From positions 30,491 through 94,490 of the IMG/VR virus record IMGVR_UViG_3300020220_000020: 64,000 nucleotides of DNA; one strand, given 5' to 3'. The notes below the pieces were generated by a model that had not been told where the DNA came from, did no database searches, and saw only the letters and a list, made by a program, of their open reading frames with translations. How positions within the stretch are numbered: position 1 is the first letter of the stretch; each line of letters begins with the position of its first letter. The position numbers and the translations under genes were made by a program. The stretch is from a virus. Positions 8,135 to 14,384 of the stretch are shown in pieces.

Positions 8135-9187
8135 ATGCCATATTCTGGTTTTGATGTAGGAACAATGTTTTGTCAATGTGCAAAAATAGACAGTAAAAAC
8201 AAAACTAATATTTCTGTATCAAGAAATTCTTTTGTTGAAATAGAGAACGACGGTTCTGATTTAGAAGAAATTTTAAAAAGAAATAGTTGGCAATATGTAA
8301 ATGATGGTGGAAAGTATTATGTTATAGGAGACGATAGCCTTCAAGTTGTCAAGCTTTTTCCTAACAAGCTTGATCTTCGTCGTCCCATGCAGGATGGCGT
8401 TTTAAATAAGAATGAAGAAAAAAAGAATATAGTTCTTGGAAAAATTATTGAAGGCTTACTTGGTAAAGCGCCTAATCAAAATTCTGTTGTTGCTACTTGT
8501 ATAAGCTCTCCTTGTGTTGATGATTCGCTTAATAGCGAATTTCACGCACTTAGATTGAAAAGCATGTTTACTAGACTTGGATGGAAGGTAAAGGTAATAG
8601 AGGAAGGTCTAGCTGTAATACTTAATGAAAGACCATCGTGCAAAGATAATCTTGGGAATGAGATACCCTATTCTGGAATAGGCATATCTTTTGGTGGAGG
8701 AAGAGTTAATTGCGTCTTGGCGTATAAGGGTCTTCAAATAATTGGAATGTCTGTTAGTAGATCTGGTGATTGGATTGACAAGCAGGTTTCTTCTCAAACT
8801 GGAGCTCCCATTTCTCAAATATTGAGAAAAAAAGAATTTGAGTTAGATTTTGAAAACTTGAATGAGGATGATGATATTATATTTGGTCTTTCTACTTATT
8901 ATGATGTTATGCTAAAGCATGTTTTTGGTCTTTTCGCTAAAAAATTTGTTGAGGTAAAAACTGAATTTGATATGCCTCTAGATATAGTTGTTGCTGGAGG
9001 CACTGCTATGCCAAACGGTTTTGAAACTAGGGTGTCCGATGTTGTGTCTGGTATGACTCTTCCTTTCAAGATAGGCAATATAAAAAAGAGTCAAGATCCA
9101 AGAAATTCAGTTGTTCTTGGATTGCTTGTTCAGGCTGGAATATCTCAAAGAAAACTTGATAAGGGTCTTTCGGAGGACAGTATCTAA
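8135..9187 (+). CDS. actin/MreB-fold ATPase (ParM/MreB/Hsp70 superfamily), 350 aa
   Basis: The nucleotide-binding motifs of the actin-Hsp70 superfamily appear in order. Phosphate-1 is GFDVGTMFCQCAK (residues 5-17). A connect-1-like EEGLAVILNE is at 156-165. Phosphate-2 is GIGISFGGGRVNCVLAY (181-197). The adenosine motif is IVVAGGTAMPNG (284-295). A connect-2-like DPRNSVVLGLLVQAG ends near residue 335. The length (350 aa) matches MreB and ParM. No membrane-binding amphipathic N-terminus is obvious. Known relatives form filaments that move plasmids, shape cells or position phage DNA. Being embedded between connector genes is unusual. A filament role in virion assembly or phage positioning is inference. 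Confidence 0.85.
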   Translation: MPYSGFDVGTMFCQCAKIDSKNKTNISVSRNSFVEIENDGSDLEEILKRNSWQYVNDGGKYYVIGDDSLQVVKLFPNKLDLRRPMQDGVLNKNEEKKNIVLGKIIEGLLGKAPNQNSVVATCISSPCVDDSLNSEFHALRLKSMFTRLGWKVKVIEEGLAVILNERPSCKDNLGNEIPYSGIGISFGGGRVNCVLAYKGLQIIGMSVSRSGDWIDKQVSSQTGAPISQILRKKEFELDFENLNEDDDIIFGLSTYYDVMLKHVFGLFAKKFVEVKTEFDMPLDIVVAGGTAMPNGFETRVSDVVSGMTLPFKIGNIKKSQDPRNSVVLGLLVQAGISQRKLDKGLSEDSI

Positions 9188-9918
9188 TGGGATATTGCAA
9201 TAGAACGCTTGTTGAAAGAATAATAGCACAATCTATGACAAGTGCTACTATATCCAGCACAAATCATCCTCAAAAAGGCTTGTTGAGAGATTTCGGAAAT
9301 CAGTTAAATACAAACGTAATATCTCTCGACACACTTAATGAGCACATATCCATTGCTGATCAATTTATAAACAGCGTACTTAGTGAAATGTATAAAGTTC
9401 CATTAAAAGAGTTTTCTGATTTTGATGTTGATCTTGGTTTAGATATAGATGAATACTCTTCTCATATTGTGTTGAGTCGTCCTTGTGCTAATGTATTTAA
9501 TCCAGGTGACATTATTTTTATAACTAACGGCAATCAGTCGGATAGGTGTATCGTGTCTTCATATATAAACGAAAACACATTAACTGTTGATCAGCTGCCT
9601 TCTGGAAATTATTCTTCATCTGATACAAGAATATTAAGAATAAAATTTCCTGAACCAATATCAATTACTTCTGCTCGTCTGACTGTATCTTCTATTTATG
9701 ATAGATATTATTTATCTCAAAGTCAGCTTCAGGGAAATGAATTTTCCAAAAAAATGAGAGAGCTTGCTAGAGTTGATCTTAATAATATTATTCATGGAAG
9801 AGTCATACTTCATGGCCAGCAAAGAATAGGAATGCGCTTTGCTAATCCAAATCTCAAGGACAGGTATAATCTTCCTTCTGGTGATAGTGATTCAACAAGA
9901 GACATTCCAGAAATTTAA
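9187..9918 (+). CDS. head-tail connector (Mu gp36-like / DUF1320-like) with inserted beta domain, 243 aa
   Basis: Two separated parts resemble Mu gp36-type head-completion proteins. One is SLDTLNEHISIADQFINSVL followed by YKVPL (residues 47-73), which fits the helix leading to 'id-x-x-L-x-x-RY-x-x-P'. The other is a later helical part (156-208) ending in NNIIHGRVIL, which fits the 'a-x-x-x-L-x-x-I-x-x-G-x-x-x-L' ending. Between them (about 91-153) is a small beta domain starting FNPGDIIFITNG. The same type of domain recurs in the next gene. The protein would sit at the head-tail interface. It overlaps the actin-like gene stop as TAATG. The family link is a pattern judgement without a profile search. 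Confidence 0.65.
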   Translation: MGYCNRTLVERIIAQSMTSATISSTNHPQKGLLRDFGNQLNTNVISLDTLNEHISIADQFINSVLSEMYKVPLKEFSDFDVDLGLDIDEYSSHIVLSRPCANVFNPGDIIFITNGNQSDRCIVSSYINENTLTVDQLPSGNYSSSDTRILRIKFPEPISITSARLTVSSIYDRYYLSQSQLQGNEFSKKMRELARVDLNNIIHGRVILHGQQRIGMRFANPNLKDRYNLPSGDSDSTRDIPEI

Positions 9919-9924
9919 TTTTTA

Positions 9925-10821
9925 ATGGAACAAATACTAGATAGCTTAAAAAAAATTATTTATAGATGGCTTAATACTGAAACTGCAATTACCGAAAATC
10001 TGTCATCGGGATCAACTTTAATAAAAGTTGACAGGGCAACCAGATTTATGCCTGGTGATGAAATTGCAATTACTGATGGAACAGAATTTGAATTCCCACT
10101 TGTAATTCATTCAATAATAGATGAAAATAATATTTTGTTAAAAAGTGAAACAAAATTTAGTTGGAGTTCTTCAAATGCGTATGTTAAAAAGACAATAGCT
10201 GGTCAATTAATCCAGGGTATTTATGTTGGTGACGTTAGCTCAATACCTAAATTTCCTGCTGTTTTAATAAATGGCGTAAGTAGGTCTAGCGAATGGACTA
10301 CTCTTGAGAGTACTACAGAAAAATATGAAATTTCTATAACATGTTACGTTGAAGGCGCAACACAGGAGGACGGTTATAGGTCTCTTTTGAGAATGTCAAA
10401 TATTATAGATAGGGGTCTTAAGAGGAACGTATTTCCTGTTGTTGGAGAAATTGGTCCAATCGACGTTATAGATTCTGTTGATATTGGTGATTATTTTATA
10501 AGAGTTGATGATACTGATGGTATGGTTAAAAATCAACTTCTAATTATAGAAGATAAATTCAAAGCTGAGGATGTATCAATAGAAGAAGTAATAGATAGTC
10601 AGACAATTAAATTACACAAAAAAGTATTTAATGATTATCCTCTAATAAATGATCCCAGGGTTTTAATAGTTAGTAGATTTTTATATAATAGCTGGCCGAA
10701 AAATATTAGTTACACTACTGTCCAGAAGGATACACTTCTTAAGGGTGCAACTATAAACTGGAGCGCAGAGGAGATACAGCTTCAGGGTAGAATCGGATGG
10801 GTTGATACTCCTAGGGATTAA
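9925..10821 (+). CDS. probable tail terminator / head-tail joining protein with two beta inserts, 298 aa
   Basis: The core around residues 90-175 (KFPAVLING, EKYEISITCYVEG, a helix ending NIIDRGLKRN) matches the usual pattern of tail terminator or tail completion proteins: a short helix, antiparallel strands and a helix of 'I-x-x-x-L'. It is decorated with two copies of a small beta module. Copy A covers about residues 22-88 (FMPGDEIAITDG, then IIDENNILL). Copy B covers 181-250 (NQLLIIEDKF, then VIDSQTIKL). A similar module sits in the preceding gene. Position after the gp36-like protein and before the tail tube supports a neck role. The start has no strong Shine-Dalgarno site. Confidence 0.6.
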   Translation: MEQILDSLKKIIYRWLNTETAITENLSSGSTLIKVDRATRFMPGDEIAITDGTEFEFPLVIHSIIDENNILLKSETKFSWSSSNAYVKKTIAGQLIQGIYVGDVSSIPKFPAVLINGVSRSSEWTTLESTTEKYEISITCYVEGATQEDGYRSLLRMSNIIDRGLKRNVFPVVGEIGPIDVIDSVDIGDYFIRVDDTDGMVKNQLLIIEDKFKAEDVSIEEVIDSQTIKLHKKVFNDYPLINDPRVLIVSRFLYNSWPKNISYTTVQKDTLLKGATINWSAEEIQLQGRIGWVDTPRD

Positions 10822-10825
10822 TACT

Positions 10826-11923
10826 ATGAAAACATTGGTAATTGGAGAGTGTCCTTGGAGAAAAAATCCATTTGGATACTTGGTTAGAAAACTTGTTCAT
10901 TCTTTAAGTAAGAATTCAGATGTCGTTCTTCTTGCAGAAGGTCATGATGCATCTCTTTTTGGTGATGGTCAAAAAAGCCTGATAAAAAATGAAGATTTTC
11001 ATGAAATAGAAGTAATTGGTATAAATAATGATGTTTCAAAATCTTCTATTATTTTGTATGAAATATATAAAGCTTGGAATTTTGATATTATAATTACCGT
11101 TGGGCATCTTGCTAAATTTGAATGGGTTGATGCTTTTTTTAATTTTTCTCAAAGTGATGCAAGATGGGGAGCTATAGTACCAGAAAATTTTCAAAATAAT
11201 TATGTTATAAGTGAAAATCTGGATTCAATATGTTCTTTTAATGTATCTACAAATTTTAATGAAGTTGACAATTTTAGTATATATCCTGAGCTTATTTGGG
11301 GCGAAGATTTTTCGTATGAAAATTCCATCAGTTCTAACTCTGTTTATAAAATAGGACTAATTGGAGAAAATACAATATTGTCAAATTTTCACATATGTGA
11401 AAGTTTAAAAAAAGATTTTAATTTTACTTATTTTTCATCCGTTAATCAAAGAAGTTATTATTCAGAAGAGCAATTAAAAGGAATGGGAGTGTCAATATAC
11501 CCTGGCTTTAGAATGCATAATTTTTGGGACAATGATAGTGCATTCATAGATTTTGTAAATTCAAATGACGGTTTTATAATTTTAGATGATGTTCCTGATT
11601 TTGGTTATTATTCTTACGTTATATCTAAGACAAATAAGCCATTAATATCCTCCTGTTCAAGGTTAAAATGTGGAATAAAACATGCATATGTTTCTGCCAT
11701 TACTTTGCCATCAAATAACGTTTATCTTGATAAATATCATATATTTAATAATACTTCTGAAATAATTCTTAATTTTGATATAAAATATGTAAAATCTGAG
11801 TCAGAATTTAGTTTAAAAAAAGGGGATTGTATAAATACTGTTGAATTATTTATTGATATGCAGAGTAAATTATTTACAAAAGCTAAAAGGATAAAGGAAT
11901 TAAGGTTGGAAATACATAAATAA
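10826..11923 (+). CDS. glycosyltransferase-like protein (GT-B type), 365 aa
   Basis: The N-terminus MKTLVIGECPWRKNPFGYLV, then a helix and DVVLLAEG, fits the first beta-alpha-beta unit of a GT-B glycosyltransferase. A second Rossmann-like half seems to begin near residue 170 (SVYKIGLIGENTILSNFHIC), with strands GVSIYPGF and GFIILDD. The late segment NKPLISSCSRLKCGI would fit the acceptor/donor cleft. No EX7E motif was found, so a GT1- or GT9-like type is possible, or a non-catalytic relative. ATG 10826 is chosen over an upstream in-frame TTG because AGGG lies at 10813-10816 and the TTG falls inside the preceding gene. It lies between neck and tail genes, an unusual place for such an enzyme. 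Confidence 0.55.
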   Translation: MKTLVIGECPWRKNPFGYLVRKLVHSLSKNSDVVLLAEGHDASLFGDGQKSLIKNEDFHEIEVIGINNDVSKSSIILYEIYKAWNFDIIITVGHLAKFEWVDAFFNFSQSDARWGAIVPENFQNNYVISENLDSICSFNVSTNFNEVDNFSIYPELIWGEDFSYENSISSNSVYKIGLIGENTILSNFHICESLKKDFNFTYFSSVNQRSYYSEEQLKGMGVSIYPGFRMHNFWDNDSAFIDFVNSNDGFIILDDVPDFGYYSYVISKTNKPLISSCSRLKCGIKHAYVSAITLPSNNVYLDKYHIFNNTSEIILNFDIKYVKSESEFSLKKGDCINTVELFIDMQSKLFTKAKRIKELRLEIHK

Positions 11924-11940
11924 TTCAACGGGAGAGCAAA

Positions 11941-12309
11941 ATGGCAGTATTAGAAGCACAAATTTATCTAACAATAGCAAATAACATAGCGACAGCAAGA
12001 GACAATATTGTTTCGGTTGTTGACAATTTTTATAGTAATGTTTATGAGATAGTTTTGCTAGACGACATACAGCAGACTCTTGATCTGCTCGAGCCAATGT
12101 ATAGTGCATATACTGTTTCTGATACAAGCTTGAGAACAATTACTCTTTATCAGACTGCTATTTCTGCACTTAATAATCATATTCTGACAAGAGGTGGGTA
12201 TTCTAATATAAACCAGTATCTTGCTGCAGAGGGTATAGATGTTCCTCAAACGTTCGCAGATTTGTCAAGTTTAGCTGGGTTCCCCATCGATGCATCTAAT
12301 ATTTCATAA
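11941..12309 (+). CDS. small helical virion-associated protein, 122 aa
   Basis: Unrecognised. It is almost entirely helical, with a repeated Ile/Leu/Ala pattern (IYLTIANNIATARDNIVSVV) and a Gly-poor core. There is no signal peptide. A purine-rich ribosome binding region (GGGAGA at 11930-11935) and a clean ATG suggest strong expression, like the tail tube gene that follows. Position just before the tube hints at a minor tail or assembly role (inference). Confidence 0.7.
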   Translation: MAVLEAQIYLTIANNIATARDNIVSVVDNFYSNVYEIVLLDDIQQTLDLLEPMYSAYTVSDTSLRTITLYQTAISALNNHILTRGGYSNINQYLAAEGIDVPQTFADLSSLAGFPIDASNIS

Positions 12310-12329
12310 AATCAATTCAGAGGTAAATC

Positions 12330-13373
12330 ATGGCAGGTGATTCATTCGGCATTCCATCGTCGTTAACATATCCTGGATACGCAGGATTCAGTGGTATTGT
12401 TGACTACAATAATACCACATTTAGAGTTGAAAACTGTAGCGTCAAGGCCCAGCAGAATATAGAGCCCATAGAGGACGTTGACGGTGCAGCTTCTCATGGT
12501 CGTTTTTTACTTGCCCCCTTAACCATATCTGGTGATGTAAATTTTAAATTTGACATATTCTCAACTGGTAGTGGAGATGGTGGCAATGGATATCAGGCTG
12601 CTTTACAATTTTTAGAAGACGCTTATGGAAGAGATGCCGAAACAGGTAATTTGCGTGCTCGTCTTATTAATAGAATTTTGAATGTCAGATATCACGGTGG
12701 TTTTAATTACGAATATCACGGTATATTAATTAACACTCTAAGAATGAGCATATCTGCTGGTCAGGCAGTGGAAATAAGTGCTAATCTTAAAGGTATTTCT
12801 AGAACAAAAAATAATACTGCTCAATCCAAGAATGTTGAGTCTGCTGGTATGCTTGCCCCAGTTCGTGTTGCAACTTACAATGACGTTCAAATGGTTTTAG
12901 AGGACAATCAATCAGATTCTCCAAGTCAGATTTTTGATTCTTCTTGTTTTCTTGTTAGAGACTTTAACATGTCTATAGATAATGGGGTGCAAGATATACA
13001 TACACTCGGTGGAAGACTTCGTCCATATGATCTTGTTGCTGGTAAAAGAAAGGTTAGTGGTTCATTTAAGCTTTTAAGTAATCCAGGAACAAACGCTCTA
13101 AGACAATACATACAGGACCACGAAAAGAGAGCTGTATCTAGACTTAAAATGACATTAAATCTTAACAAGGGAATTACTGGTTTTCAGCCTTTTATGATTT
13201 TGCCAGGTGTCGTTCCGTCTCTTGAAGATGTAACAGTAACTCCATCAAATGTTGTAGAACTTTCATTTAATTACCAGGCTTTCGGTGCAGACAATCATAC
13301 AAGCCCATTCCAGAACGTAACTTTTCCTGATGTATCAGAAGAAAAGGGCTATTTCCCATTCCCAGGAATTTGA
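12330..13373 (+). CDS. major tail tube protein, two-domain, 347 aa
   Basis: Two tube-like halves can be seen. Half one has TTFRVENCSVKAQQ, later ISGDVNFKFD and RLINRILNVRY. Half two has LVRDFNMSIDNGVQ, later KRKVSGSFKLL and SRLKMTLNL. Both follow the usual tube plan: a strand-turn-strand giving the long hairpin, a 'v-x-G-x-x-x-f' strand and a helix. A double-domain tube would form trimeric rings that mimic hexamers, as in phage T5 pb6 (family knowledge). AGAGGT ahead of the ATG gives strong translation. Gene order (tube, two chaperones, tape measure) supports the call. No sheath gene lies nearby, which argues for a non-contractile tail. Confidence 0.7.
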   Translation: MAGDSFGIPSSLTYPGYAGFSGIVDYNNTTFRVENCSVKAQQNIEPIEDVDGAASHGRFLLAPLTISGDVNFKFDIFSTGSGDGGNGYQAALQFLEDAYGRDAETGNLRARLINRILNVRYHGGFNYEYHGILINTLRMSISAGQAVEISANLKGISRTKNNTAQSKNVESAGMLAPVRVATYNDVQMVLEDNQSDSPSQIFDSSCFLVRDFNMSIDNGVQDIHTLGGRLRPYDLVAGKRKVSGSFKLLSNPGTNALRQYIQDHEKRAVSRLKMTLNLNKGITGFQPFMILPGVVPSLEDVTVTPSNVVELSFNYQAFGADNHTSPFQNVTFPDVSEEKGYFPFPGI

Positions 13374-13388
13374 CGACATATACTTTAT

Positions 13389-13967
13389 ATGTCGGATTCC
13401 TCTGAAGATGTTATAGTTATCCCTGTACTTATCAACAAAGAAAATGATTTTTTTGTTATAAATTGTTATTGGAAAAAAATAGATACAGATATTGTTAGGA
13501 AGTATTACTCTAGTAATAAAAAATTTTGTTATATTGAATGTAAGATAAAAATTGACTCTGAATCTTTTGAATTATTTTGTATCAAAAATTTTTTTGTAAA
13601 AGCTATTATAAATGGAGAAGATTCAGAGATAAGCTCTAGTAACTTCTTAAAATTAGATCCAATGATTGGTAAAAGTATAATGCAATCTTATGTAGATTAT
13701 TTCAATAGTGTTGATAAAGATCAGAGTGGAAGCAATTATTCTAAATTAATAGATTCAATAAAAGGTAAATTTTCTTCTGATGTAGATATATTTACAAAAA
13801 TATGTTATTTATCTGTCTCTACAGGAATGAGAATTGATTATTTGGAGTCTCTTGATTCCATACTTGTAGATAAATTATATGATATATCTCTTATAAAAGA
13901 AAACTTTAAAAATATAGACATTATAAATGCCATGAGTATCATGGCTGGTGGTAAATCGGTACTTTAA
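13389..13967 (+). CDS. probable tail assembly chaperone, first protein, 192 aa
   Basis: There is no clear sequence signature, but it occupies the position of gpG-type chaperones between tail tube and tape measure. It is a mixed alpha/beta protein with N-terminal strands (VIVIPVLINKENDFFVINCY) and a helical C-terminal half. In many siphophages the second chaperone product arises by a -1 frameshift. Here the following gene has its own strong ribosome binding site and no in-phase slippery heptamer was seen. The proteins therefore appear to be made separately. Confidence 0.5.
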   Translation: MSDSSEDVIVIPVLINKENDFFVINCYWKKIDTDIVRKYYSSNKKFCYIECKIKIDSESFELFCIKNFFVKAIINGEDSEISSSNFLKLDPMIGKSIMQSYVDYFNSVDKDQSGSNYSKLIDSIKGKFSSDVDIFTKICYLSVSTGMRIDYLESLDSILVDKLYDISLIKENFKNIDIINAMSIMAGGKSVL

Positions 13968-13974
13968 AAGGAGG
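13968..13974 (+). promoter_or_regulatory. consensus Shine-Dalgarno for second chaperone gene
   Basis: AAGGAGG is directly after the previous stop and about five bases before ATG 13979. It indicates independent initiation rather than frameshift-only expression. Confidence 0.75.
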
Positions 13975-13978
13975 TAAA

Positions 13979-14362
13979 ATGAAGCTTTTTATTAGTGAAA
14001 ATGATAATATGGATGCAAGTTTGTATGTGGGCTACAAAGATGGTAAGTTATTTGTTTTTGATACAGATCAGGAGGCAAAAACTTTCTTTAATAAAGACAA
14101 ATTCTCAAAAATAGACTTTTCTTTTAAAAAGTTAGATTTTGGTTCTTCTAGAAAGATACAAGAGAAAAGTATAGTTAATAGAGATGGTAATATGACTTTT
14201 GATATACTTTCATTTAGATATGAAAGGCTTATTAGTAGTATTAAATCATGGAGTATTGCAGACGAAAATGGCAATCCTGTGCCAGTAAATAAGGAAAATA
14301 TAGATAAAATGGAGCCTGTTTTGGCAAATGCCATACTAGGTTTATGCGACAAATTAATGTAA
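13979..14362 (+). CDS. tail assembly chaperone-like protein, 127 aa
   Basis: The C-terminal part reads SFRYERLISSIKSWSIADEN, then GNPVPVNKENIDKMEP and a helix with LANAILGLC. This is the familiar 'W-x-l-x-D-x-x-G-x-p-v-p-v-t-x-e-x-i-x-x-L-x-P' pattern of small phage tail assembly proteins encoded before the tape measure. The N-terminal half is beta-rich. The protein should act in the cytoplasm, keeping the tape measure soluble and recruiting tube subunits. Its place between the tube and tape measure genes supports this. Confidence 0.65.
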   Translation: MKLFISENDNMDASLYVGYKDGKLFVFDTDQEAKTFFNKDKFSKIDFSFKKLDFGSSRKIQEKSIVNRDGNMTFDILSFRYERLISSIKSWSIADENGNPVPVNKENIDKMEPVLANAILGLCDKLM

Positions 14363-14371
14363 TTAAGTATT

Positions 14372-14377
14372 AAGGAG
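14372..14377 (+). promoter_or_regulatory. Shine-Dalgarno for TTG-started tape measure gene
   Basis: AAGGAG lies seven bases before TTG 14385 and decides the start. The TTG codon gives the expected N-terminus (M)AEFGEELIKFL. Confidence 0.65.
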
Positions 14378-14384
14378 TTTTACC

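Noticed and set aside
10802-10825. Earlier TTG start for the second glycosyltransferase-like gene
   Set aside because: It lies inside the preceding gene, lacks a ribosome binding site, and adds eight residues before a clear MKTLVIG strand start.
11941-12309. Tail sheath protein next to the tube
   Set aside because: At 122 helical residues it is far too small for a sheath, and no other candidate lies in the tail block.
13951-13981. Programmed -1 frameshift between the two chaperone genes
   Set aside because: TTTAAAA overlaps the first gene's stop but is not in the phase needed for slippage, and the second gene has a near-perfect Shine-Dalgarno site and its own ATG.
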